Of a DNA stretch of 64,000 nt, positions 8,771-15,361 are shown in pieces. Within the stretch, counting starts at the first letter, position 1. Each line of letters begins with the position of its first letter. The stretch is from Burkholderia paludis (GTDB lineage Bacteria; Pseudomonadota; Gammaproteobacteria; Burkholderiales; Burkholderiaceae). The stretch is taken from NCBI RefSeq assembly GCF_000732615.1, contig NZ_JPGL01000016.1, positions 83,167 through 147,166 of the forward strand. Direction: 5' to 3'. The notes beneath the pieces are model-generated. The model saw only the letters and a program-made list of their open reading frames with translations, did no database searches and was not told the origin of the DNA. Both the position numbers and the translations under genes were made by a program.

Positions 8771-10276
8771 ATGCTTCTTGCGACGCGCTGTCCTCATTGC
8801 GAAACCGTCTTCCGGCTGCAGCAGGAACAGCTCTCGCTGCATCACGGGCTCGTGCGCTGCGGGCATTGCCACGAAGTCTTCAACGCGTCCGAGTCGCTCG
8901 TACCCGAGCACGCGCAGCAACCCGAACCGACCGTGACCGAACCGGCCGGCGAGCCGGACGACGGCGAGGTGCACCATCCCGCTCCGCCGGCCCGCCTGTT
9001 CACTTCCGCTGCGCCGGCCGGATCTCCTGCCGACACCGATTACGAGCCGGAACACTGGGACATGTGGGCGCCCTGGCTCGATGCCGGCGTCGATCCGGCT
9101 CTGCAGCACAACGTGCGGACGGTGCGTACCGCGCCGCTCGTGCCGGTCGCGCTCCCGCCCACGGAAGCCGGCGTCGTCCACCTGTCGGCCTCGGCGGCGC
9201 CGTTCGCCCCGTCCGCGGCCGCGCCGGCCGCCTCCTCCGTCGCGCAATTGGCCGAATCGCCGTCGGCGCGGATCCATCAAGATACCGAAGCATCGGCTGA
9301 GTCCGCTGAGTCCGCTGAGTCCGCTGAGTCCGCTGAGTCCGCTGAGTCCGCTGAGTCCGCTGAGTCCGCTGAGTCCGCTGAGTCCGCTCAGTCCGCTCAG
9401 TCCGCTCAGTCCGCTCAGTCCGCTCAGTCCGCTCAGTCCGCTCAGTCCGCTCAGTCCGCTCAGTCCGCTCAGTCGCCCGTGGAGCGCGATCCACGTGAAC
9501 CGCGCTTCGTCGCCCACCTTCCGCCCGAAGCAGACACCGCGCACGAAGCAGCCGAACCCGTCGGCACCGCGCGCTTCACATTGCCGGACGACGAACGCGC
9601 GCCGCGCGAACCGCGATTCGCGTTCACGCCGTCGCCGGCCGCCATCGAACAGGCACCCGAAACCGCCGCCACGCGTCGCGACACAGCCACAACCGCGGCA
9701 GCCGACACGCCCGCCGCACCGTTTCCGGCTGCGCTGACCGACGACGATCGCCCGCACTTCGCCGTCACGCGCGAGACGCGCGCACCGCAGCGACGCGGGA
9801 TCCTCGGCGGCTTTTTCGGCGGCCTCGTCGCCGCCGCGCTGGCCGTGCTGCTCGTTGCCCAGCTCGCGTGGTGGCAGCGCGAGGCGTTGATGATCCGCTG
9901 GCCCGCCACGCTGGGCTGGTTCCGGCAGGCCTGCGCGCCGCTCGGCTGCACCGTCGCGCCGCCGCGCGCGATCGACGGCCTGCGGCTCGACGCAACCGAC
10001 CTGCGCCAGCTCGACGGCCCGCGAGAACTCGAGCTGAAGGTGCCGCTGACGAACCGCTACCGCGTTGCGCTCGCGTACCCGTCGCTCGAACTGACGCTGC
10101 TCGACGACACCAGTCACGTAACCGTGCGCCGCGTGCTCGCGCCGCGCGACTACGTGCGCCCGGGCACGCCGATCGACGCCGGGCTGCCGCCCGGCACGAC
10201 GCAGACGATGGTCGTCCGCCTCGAAACGAACGGCACGCCCGCCTCGAATTTCCGCGTCCAGATCTTCTATCCTTGA
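8771..10276 (+). CDS. Zinc-ribbon (MJ0042) and DUF3426 membrane protein with repetitive linker
   Basis: A 501-residue protein of unknown function. It has an N-terminal MJ0042-type zinc ribbon (Cys7, Cys10, Cys30 and Cys33), a long low-complexity, Pro/Ala/Glu-rich linker, one transmembrane helix at about residues 345-366, and a C-terminal DUF3426 domain that should lie in the periplasm. The linker includes a run of Ser-Ala-Glu tripeptides that switches to Ser-Ala-Gln, covering residues 178-234 and encoded by 19 perfect 9-bp units. Without the repeat the protein would resemble its family. It sits between prmA (45 bp upstream) and tpx (73 bp downstream). The topology suggests a sensor or scaffold linking cytoplasm and periplasm, but no role can be assigned from sequence. 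Confidence 0.88.
   Translation: MLLATRCPHCETVFRLQQEQLSLHHGLVRCGHCHEVFNASESLVPEHAQQPEPTVTEPAGEPDDGEVHHPAPPARLFTSAAPAGSPADTDYEPEHWDMWAPWLDAGVDPALQHNVRTVRTAPLVPVALPPTEAGVVHLSASAAPFAPSAAAPAASSVAQLAESPSARIHQDTEASAESAESAESAESAESAESAESAESAESAESAQSAQSAQSAQSAQSAQSAQSAQSAQSAQSPVERDPREPRFVAHLPPEADTAHEAAEPVGTARFTLPDDERAPREPRFAFTPSPAAIEQAPETAATRRDTATTAAADTPAAPFPAALTDDDRPHFAVTRETRAPQRRGILGGFFGGLVAAALAVLLVAQLAWWQREALMIRWPATLGWFRQACAPLGCTVAPPRAIDGLRLDATDLRQLDGPRELELKVPLTNRYRVALAYPSLELTLLDDTSHVTVRRVLAPRDYVRPGTPIDAGLPPGTTQTMVVRLETNGTPASNFRVQIFYP
9302..9472 (+). repeat. 9-bp coding minisatellite, 19 units
   Basis: Nineteen uninterrupted copies of TCCGCT[G/C]AG: nine GAG-type units (9302-9382) followed directly by ten CAG-type units (9383-9472), plus one variant copy (TCGGCTGAG) at 9293-9301. 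The unit is a multiple of three, so gain or loss of copies keeps the reading frame and only changes the Ser-Ala-Glu / Ser-Ala-Gln linker length. Sequence identity within each block and the sharp boundary indicate recent slippage expansion. Confidence 0.97.
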
Positions 10277-10349
10277 CGCGCCGCGGCGCGCGCATGCGCG
10301 CCCGTCTCAACCCGCGCGCCCGAGCGGCGCGCTATTTCGGAGCACGAAC

Positions 10350-10853
10350 ATGAGCAAAGTTACGCTGGGTGGCAACCCGATCGATCTCGCCGGCACGTTC
10401 CCGACTGTCGGCGCCCAGGGCGCCGATTTCAAGCTGGTCGGCAAGGATCTCGCCGACCTGTCGCTCGCCAGCTTCGCCGGCAAGCGCAAGGTGCTGAACA
10501 TCGTGCCGAGCCTCGACACGCCGACCTGCGCGACGTCGACCCGCAAGTTCAACGAAGCCGCATCGTCGCTCGACAACACGGTCGTCGTCGTCGTGTCCGC
10601 CGACCTGCCGTTCGCCGCCACGCGCTTCTGCACGACCGAAGGCCTCGAGAACGTCGTGACGGCTTCGACGTTCCGCACCGGCCGCGCGTTCGCGAACGCA
10701 TACGGCGTCGACGTGACGAGCGGCCCGCTGAACGGCCTGACCGCACGCGCGGTCGTGGTGCTCGACGCGCAGGACAAGGTGATCCACGCGGAACTCGTCG
10801 GCGAAATCAAGGACGAGCCGAACTACGACGCCGCGCTCGCCGCGCTGAAGTAA
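10350..10853 (+). CDS. tpx: Thiol peroxidase (atypical 2-Cys peroxiredoxin)
   Basis: Reduces hydrogen peroxide and alkyl hydroperoxides using thioredoxin. The 167-residue length fits Tpx. The peroxidatic cysteine is Cys60 in [15 protein letters not shown] and the resolving cysteine is Cys94 in [10 protein letters not shown], the spacing expected of Tpx. It is cytoplasmic or periplasmic depending on species; no signal peptide is visible here. A large inverted repeat follows the stop codon. The preceding gene encodes the zinc-ribbon membrane protein, with no evident functional link. Confidence 0.96.
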   Translation: MSKVTLGGNPIDLAGTFPTVGAQGADFKLVGKDLADLSLASFAGKRKVLNIVPSLDTPTCATSTRKFNEAASSLDNTVVVVVSADLPFAATRFCTTEGLENVVTASTFRTGRAFANAYGVDVTSGPLNGLTARAVVVLDAQDKVIHAELVGEIKDEPNYDAALAALK

Positions 10854-10860
10854 TCCCGCT

Positions 10861-10920
10861 GCCGCCCGGCCCTGCCGCGCGAAGCCCGACGACGGGCCCT
10901 TCGCGCGCCGGCCGGGCGGC
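10861..10920. other. 60-nt imperfect inverted repeat between tpx and kinase gene
   Basis: The whole 60-nt segment folds back on itself: an outer perfect 11-bp GC arm (GCCGCCCGGCC / GGCCGGGCGGC), then a second 9-bp arm (CGCGCGAAG / CTTCGCGCG, offset by a small internal loop), then three more pairs. It begins 7 bp after the tpx stop codon. There is no T-tract after it on the plus strand, only a TTTG run 8 bp later, so it is not a textbook terminator. It may protect the tpx mRNA 3' end or act as a Rho-assisted or non-canonical terminator. Confidence 0.7.
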
Positions 10921-10953
10921 CGCTTCCCTTTGTTCTCTACAGGAACGTACGCC

Positions 10954-11892
10954 TTGACTACGCTGATTTGCGGCTCGCTCGCCTACGACAACATCATGAC
11001 CTTCGAAGGTCGCTTCCGCGAGCACATCCTGCCCGACCAGGTTCACCTTCTCAACGTGAGCTTCCTGGTGCCGACGATGCGTCGCGAATTCGGCGGCTGC
11101 GCGGGGAACATCGCTTACGCACTGCACATGCTCGGGGGCGACGCCCGCATCATGGCGACGGTCGGCGCGAACGATGCCGACCGGTATCTCGAACGCCTCG
11201 ACAGCCTCGGCCTGTCGAAGGCAAACGTGCGCGTGGTGCCCGATACGCACACCGCGCAGGCAATGATCACGACCGATCTCGACAACAACCAGATCACCGC
11301 CTTCCACCCCGGCGCGATGATGCAGTCGCACCTGAACCGTGCGGACGACGTCGCGGGCGTGAAGCTCGGCATCGTCGCGCCGGACGGCTTCGACGGCATG
11401 GTCCAGCACGCCGAGCAGTTCGCGAAGGCCGGCGTTCCGTTCATCTTCGATCCGGGCCAGGGCCTGCCGCTGTTCGACGGTGCGACGCTGCGCCGCATCA
11501 TTGAACTCGCGACGTTCGTCGCGGTCAACGATTACGAAGGCAAGCTCGTCAGCGACAAGACGGGCTGGTCCGAACAGGAAATCGCCAGCCGGGTTCAGGC
11601 GTTGATCATCACGCGCGGCGAGCACGGCTCCACCATTCTTCACAAGAACGGCGAAGAACAGATTCCCGTCGTGGGTGCCGAGCGCGTCGTCGATCCGACC
11701 GGCTGCGGCGATGCCTTCCGGGGCGGCCTGCTGTACGGCATCGAGAATGGCCTCGACTGGGCAACCACGGGCCGCCTCGCGAGCCTGATGGGCTCGCTCA
11801 AGATCGCCCACCAGGGGCCCCAGACTTACGTACTGACGCGCGCCGAGATCGACGCGCGCTTCGAGGCTGCCTTCGGTTACAGTCTCGAATGA
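10954..11892 (+). CDS. PfkB-family sugar/nucleoside kinase
   Basis: A 312-residue ribokinase/PfkB-type kinase that phosphorylates a nucleoside or sugar with ATP in the cytoplasm. The opening TLICGSLAYDNIMTFEGRF, the substrate-side GGCAGNIAYALHMLGG block and the C-terminal anion-hole/catalytic motif DPTGCGDAFRGG (Asp as catalytic base) are clear. The sequence resembles the Burkholderia nucleoside kinase type more than ribokinase or PfkB itself, but substrate is inferred. I chose a TTG start at 10954: it has an AGGAA ribosome binding site 8 bp upstream and begins exactly at the conserved N-terminus. The next gene, a lipoprotein, starts 19 bp downstream. Confidence 0.9.
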   Translation: MTTLICGSLAYDNIMTFEGRFREHILPDQVHLLNVSFLVPTMRREFGGCAGNIAYALHMLGGDARIMATVGANDADRYLERLDSLGLSKANVRVVPDTHTAQAMITTDLDNNQITAFHPGAMMQSHLNRADDVAGVKLGIVAPDGFDGMVQHAEQFAKAGVPFIFDPGQGLPLFDGATLRRIIELATFVAVNDYEGKLVSDKTGWSEQEIASRVQALIITRGEHGSTILHKNGEEQIPVVGAERVVDPTGCGDAFRGGLLYGIENGLDWATTGRLASLMGSLKIAHQGPQTYVLTRAEIDARFEAAFGYSLE

Positions 11893-11911
11893 ATTTTGTG
11901 GGAGAGCAAAG

Positions 11912-12385
11912 ATGTTGACGAAAAAGACCCTCACGCTCGCGGCCATGCTGACGGCCTCGCTGACGCTCGCCGGCTGCTTCACGCCGCCCGGGTCGGCCGA
12001 CGTCTATAGCGTCGGCCAGGCGCAGCGCGAACAGACGGTCCGCATGGGCACGGTCGAAAGCGTCCGCGCGGTTCGCATCCAGTCCGACGGCGGCGGCGCC
12101 GCGATCGGCACGATCGGCGGCGGCGCACTCGGTGCGGTGGCAGGCAGCGCGATCGGCGGCGGCAAGGGATCGATCCTGACGGCAATCGCCGGCGGTCTCG
12201 TGGGTGCGGTCGCGGGCAACGCGGTCGGCGAAAACCTCAGCACGGCGAACGGTGTCGAAATCACCGTGCGCCTCGACAACGGCGATCTGCGCTCGATCAC
12301 GCAGGCCGCCAGCGGCGAAGCGTTCCGCGCAGGCGAGCGTGTGCGACTGCTGTCGAGCGGCGGCGTCACGCGCGTCACGCACTAA
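11912..12385 (+). CDS. Glycine-zipper (SlyB-like) outer membrane lipoprotein
   Basis: A 157-residue predicted lipoprotein. A type II signal peptide ends at the lipobox LAGC, with Cys22 as the lipidated residue. Residues about 60-105 are a glycine-zipper 2TM segment (GGGAAIGTIGGGALGAVAGS and a second alanine/glycine hairpin), as in SlyB-like proteins, followed by a short C-terminal beta-rich domain. Such proteins sit in the outer membrane and support envelope integrity, but the molecular function is not established. It follows the kinase by 19 bp and is followed by an intrinsic terminator. Confidence 0.9.
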   Translation: MLTKKTLTLAAMLTASLTLAGCFTPPGSADVYSVGQAQREQTVRMGTVESVRAVRIQSDGGGAAIGTIGGGALGAVAGSAIGGGKGSILTAIAGGLVGAVAGNAVGENLSTANGVEITVRLDNGDLRSITQAASGEAFRAGERVRLLSSGGVTRVTH

Positions 12386-12420
12386 CCGGTATCCTCAGCA
12401 CGCGGCGCAAGCCGCGGTCG

Positions 12421-12454
12421 AACGCATGTGCGAAGCTGCACATGCGTTTTTTTT
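12421..12454 (+). terminator. Intrinsic terminator after the glycine-zipper lipoprotein gene
   Basis: Perfect 11-bp stem (AACGCATGTGC / GCACATGCGTT) with a 6-nt loop, followed by an uninterrupted T-run through 12454. It lies 35 bp downstream of the lipoprotein stop codon and ends that plus-strand transcript. Confidence 0.9.
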
Positions 12455-12511
12455 CGCCCCTGCTCGCCGCAGCCCGCAGACGGGCATCCGGCGCACGCTC
12501 GAATGCGGGCG

Positions 12512-12545
12512 AAAAAAAATCCCGCCACCTGAGCCAGATGGCGGG
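12512..12545 (-). terminator. Intrinsic terminator of the histone-like gene
   Basis: On the minus strand a stem of seven G/C-rich pairs (CCCGCCA / TGGCGGG, extendable past one mismatch) is followed by eight Ts. It lies about 70 bp beyond the stop codon of the histone H1-like gene. Confidence 0.88.
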
Positions 12546-12614
12546 ATCGATTGAGTAGCGCTACTCAACCCACGGACACCACGTGAGTGCCCGGGTAGTG
12601 CTGGTCAGCCTCGA

Positions 12615-13349
12615 TTACGGACGGCTGCCGGTCGGGAACGGCCATGCCGCTGCCGGGTTGAGCGCGGTCTTCACGCCCGATGCCGGCGCAACCGATGCGG
12701 TCGACGCGGTCGTTGCCGGCGCAGCCTTCTTCACGACGGCCTTCTTCGGTGCAGCGGCCTTCTTTGCGGGAGCGGCAGCCTTCGGAGCGGCAGCTTTCGG
12801 CGCAGCAGCCTTCTTCGCCGGAGCGGCAGCCTTCGGTGCAGCAGCCTTCTTCGCCGGAGCAGCAGCCTTCGGTGCAGCGGCCTTCTTCGCCGGAGCAGCA
12901 GCCTTCGGCGCAGCGGCCTTCTTCGCCGGAGCGGCAGCCTTCTTCGCAGCGGCCTTCTTCGCAGCAGGCGCAGCCTTCTTCGCGACAGCCTTCTTCGCAG
13001 CAGGCGCGGCCTTCTTCGCAGCAGCCTTCTTAGCCGGTGCTGCCTTCTTCGCAGCAACCTTCTTCACTGCGACCTTCTTCGCTGCAACCTTCTTCACTGC
13101 GGCCTTCTTGGCCGGTGCTGCCTTCTTCGCGGCAACCTTCTTCACCGCGACTTTCTTCGCTGCAACCTTCTTCGTTGCGACCTTCTTCACCGCGGCCTTC
13201 TTGGCCGGTGCTGCCTTCTTCGCGGCAACCTTCTTCACCGCGACCTTCTTCACTGCAGCGGCCTTCTTCGCCGGAGCAGCAGCCTTCTTCGCAACGGTCT
13301 TCTTTGCAGCAACCTTCTTAGCAGCCGGTTTCTTCTTGGCGGTAACCAT
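12615..13349 (-). CDS. Histone H1-like Ala/Lys/Pro-rich DNA-binding protein
   Basis: A 244-residue extremely basic protein made almost entirely of Ala, Lys, Pro and Val, in variable pentapeptide-like repeats such as AAKKV, AAPAKKA and VKKVA. It resembles eukaryotic histone H1 tails and bacterial HctB/BpH1-type proteins that bind and compact DNA or modulate nucleoid structure. Only the last 45 or so residues are non-repetitive, ending in a conserved-looking AAAWPFPTGSRP tail. The ATG has a strong GGAG ribosome binding site just upstream. The gene is monocistronic, with its own terminator. Repeat copy number is likely strain-variable. Function is inferred from composition and family knowledge. 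Confidence 0.88.
   Translation of the reverse strand: MVTAKKKPAAKKVAAKKTVAKKAAAPAKKAAAVKKVAVKKVAAKKAAPAKKAAVKKVATKKVAAKKVAVKKVAAKKAAPAKKAAVKKVAAKKVAVKKVAAKKAAPAKKAAAKKAAPAAKKAVAKKAAPAAKKAAAKKAAAPAKKAAAPKAAAPAKKAAAPKAAAPAKKAAAPKAAAPAKKAAAPKAAAPKAAAPAKKAAAPKKAVVKKAAPATTASTASVAPASGVKTALNPAAAWPFPTGSRP
12720..13330 (-). repeat. Degenerate Ala/Lys-coding tandem repeats
   Basis: Almost the entire histone-like gene consists of imperfect direct repeats of 12-45 bp built from GCC/GCA (Ala), AAG (Lys) and CCG (Pro) codons; on the plus strand these read as recurring GCAGCCTTCTTCGC units. A longer module of about 75-90 bp recurs near 13035-13100, 13110-13180 and 13200-13260. The units are imperfect, unlike the homogeneous minisatellite at 9302. 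Confidence 0.85.
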
Positions 13350-13786
13350 GTTGTTCTCCTTCAGGTTCAGATGAGAGTCAGTTCAAACTACACCCTTCGT
13401 CAAAACCCGCTTCCCGCGGACGCTGTTCAGGACGTGCGCTTCGAAGCGGGCTATTCATCGGCGTACGCGGATACCACGCGCTTACGCTAATGAATACGGT
13501 ATGGCGCGCGTGACCGCCCGGCCTCGCGCGCCAAATCAAGTCGGTAGCCGGCGCGCCTCGCGCCGCTACCCCTAATCGCTTGATCAAGCGGACCGCCACA
13601 CGGCCGTCCGCTTTTTCCGGAGGGAAGTTTGCCCATCCCACTGAAGGGTTCGCAAAGTGCCTGTCGTATCGTTGGGCCGTTAAGGCACCGGGCATGCTTT
13701 GCATCAGGCGTTCTTGCTCCTAAACCTTGGGCCGGGGCCGAGAGGCCGCCGGCTGCTCCATCATGTGACGGGTTCGCTGCTGCGGG
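13350..13786. other. Non-coding gap between histone-like gene and nrdB
   Basis: 437 bp without a supportable protein gene. It holds the leader and promoter of the histone-like gene on the minus strand, some GC-rich inverted repeats (for example around 13520-13570), and a plus-strand intrinsic terminator at 13587-13615 that has no annotated gene upstream of it. A small plus-strand RNA is possible. Short open frames here are not convincing. Confidence 0.5.
13587..13615 (+). terminator. Orphan intrinsic terminator
   Basis: A stem AGCGGAC / GTCCGCT, extendable by three further pairs past one mismatch around an ACAC loop, is followed by TTTTT on the plus strand. The minus strand lacks a T-run. 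No plus-strand gene lies between it and the terminator at 12421, so it may end an unannotated small RNA or antisense transcript. Confidence 0.7.
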
Positions 13787-14998
13787 TTATTCCCAGGACA
13801 GCGCGCCCCCCGTCTGATACTCGATCACACGCGTCTCGAAGAAGTTGCGTTCCTTCTTCAGGTCGATCATCTCGCTCATCCACGGGAACGGGTTTTCCTC
13901 GTTCGGGTACAGCGGATCGAGGCCGATCTGCTGGCAACGGCGGTTGCTGATGAAGCGCAGATAGCTCTTGAACATCGACGCGTTCAAACCCAGCACGCCG
14001 CGCGGCATCGTGTCTTCGGCGTAGCGGTATTCGAGTTCGACAGCCTGCTTGAACAGCTCGCGGATCTCGGCGCGGAATTCCGCGGTCCAGAGATGCGGAT
14101 TCTCGAGCTTGATCTGGTTGATCAGGTCGATGCCGAAATTGCAGTGCATCGACTCGTCGCGCAGGATGTACTGATATTGCTCTGCAGCACCCGTCATCTT
14201 GTTCTGGCGGCCGAGCGCGAGGATCTGCGTGAACCCGACATAGAAGAACAGGCCTTCCATGATGCAGGCGAACACGATCAGCGACTTCAGCAGCTTCTGA
14301 TCCGCTTCGAGCGTGCCGGTCTTGAAGGCCGGATCCGTCAGCGTGTGGATGAACGGGATCAGGAATTCGTCCTTCGCGCGGATCGACGTGACCTCGTGGT
14401 ACGCGTTGAAGATCTCGCCTTCGTCGAGACCGAGCGATTCGACAATGTATTGGTACGCGTGCGTGTGGATCGCTTCCTCGAACGCCTGGCGCAGCAGGAA
14501 CTGCCGGCACTCGGGCGCCGTGATGTGGCGGTACGTGCCGAGCACGATGTTGTTCGCCGCGAGCGAATCGGCCGTCACGAAGAAGCCGAGGTTGCGCTTC
14601 ACGATGCGGCGCTCGTCCTCGGTCAGACCGTTCGGGTCCTTCCACAGGGCGATGTCGCGGGACATGTTGATTTCCTGCGGCATCCAGTGGTTCGCACAAC
14701 CGGCCAGATACTTTTCCCACGCCCACTTGTACTTGAACGGCACCAGCTGATTCACGTCAGTCTGGCCGTTGATGATGCGCTTGTCGGCGACATTGACCCG
14801 CGCTTCCGAACCGCCGGCGGGAACAGCCGATGCTTGCGGCGGCACCGCAAGATCGCCTTCGAAAATGTCGCGGACCTGATGGGCGGCAGGCGCTGCTGCC
14901 TGCGTTCCGACAGCCATTCCGGCGGAGGTGCGCATCGCGTTTTGCTGCGCCCCGCTCGCGGGAGTTACGGCAGTCTTCTCGTCATCCCAGTTGAGCAT
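13787..14998 (-). CDS. nrdB: Class Ia ribonucleoside-diphosphate reductase, beta subunit
   Basis: Radical-generating small subunit of aerobic ribonucleotide reductase. The 403-residue protein has a low-complexity N-terminal extension (about 65 residues), then the ferritin-like core. The diiron and radical residues are visible: Asp144 in TADSLAANN, Glu175 and His178 in EEAIHTHAY, and the radical tyrosine Tyr182 four residues later. The C-terminal tail [10 protein letters not shown] should dock on NrdA. nrdA lies upstream on the same strand, separated by 363 bp, an unusually long gap for this pair. No NrdR box was found directly upstream of nrdB. Confidence 0.97.
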   Translation of the reverse strand: MLNWDDEKTAVTPASGAQQNAMRTSAGMAVGTQAAAPAAHQVRDIFEGDLAVPPQASAVPAGGSEARVNVADKRIINGQTDVNQLVPFKYKWAWEKYLAGCANHWMPQEINMSRDIALWKDPNGLTEDERRIVKRNLGFFVTADSLAANNIVLGTYRHITAPECRQFLLRQAFEEAIHTHAYQYIVESLGLDEGEIFNAYHEVTSIRAKDEFLIPFIHTLTDPAFKTGTLEADQKLLKSLIVFACIMEGLFFYVGFTQILALGRQNKMTGAAEQYQYILRDESMHCNFGIDLINQIKLENPHLWTAEFRAEIRELFKQAVELEYRYAEDTMPRGVLGLNASMFKSYLRFISNRRCQQIGLDPLYPNEENPFPWMSEMIDLKKERNFFETRVIEYQTGGALSWE

Positions 14999-15361
14999 AA
15001 ATTCTCACCATCAATTTAGAACGGTTTGTACCATCTTTTCCTGAGCGATAAAAGGGTTCGCTCACGAAAAATCCTTTTTTCGATTCGCGTTGCGACCTCG
15101 ATACAACACTTTGAGCAACGCATCGTCGTTCATGCAGCGCGCGATGCGAGTCGCGCGTGTATCGCGAGGTGCGCTCGACGCATCGAACGCTGATCGAAAC
15201 ACGACATCGTCGGGGACGTTTCGATCGCTCGTCACTGCCTGCAACGCAGGTGCCGCGTTACAGATTCCTTATCATTTTTTTAGTTGAGAGCGGCGCACAC
15301 TTCAACCTCGATCGGTCGTCGTGTGCGCCGCCCGAACCTTCTTCAGGTCAGGCGCACTGCG
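14999..15361. other. Long nrdA-nrdB intergenic region
   Basis: 363 bp between nrdA and nrdB. It includes an 11-bp inverted repeat at 15290-15331 just after nrdA and several AT-rich tracts near 15040-15100 that could hold a separate nrdB promoter. A 60-codon TTG-start frame on the minus strand (15062-15244) is present, but has no ribosome binding site or recognisable similarity, so I do not call it a gene. Confidence 0.5.
15290..15331. other. Inverted repeat just downstream of nrdA
   Basis: Perfect 11-bp arms (GCGGCGCACAC / GTGTGCGCCGC) around a 20-nt loop, starting about 30 bp after the nrdA stop codon. In the direction of nrdA transcription it is not followed by a U-tract, so it is more likely an mRNA 3' stabiliser or partial attenuator than a strong terminator. 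Confidence 0.6.

Noticed and set aside
9302..9472. Tandem repeat as a CRISPR array
   Set aside because: Units are 9 bp with no spacers and lie inside a coding frame.
7766..10117. Antisense frame with a long Leu-Ser-Gly repeat opposite the DUF3426 gene
   Set aside because: The repeat is just the complement of the 9-bp minisatellite, and the frame has no gene-like start or family similarity.
13378..13704. 108-codon frame on the minus strand downstream of nrdB
   Set aside because: It overlaps structured non-coding sequence, including the orphan terminator, and has no ribosome binding site or domain.
15062..15244. 60-codon frame between nrdA and nrdB
   Set aside because: It begins with TTG, lacks a ribosome binding site and has no recognisable features; the AT-rich part near its end is better explained as promoter or leader.
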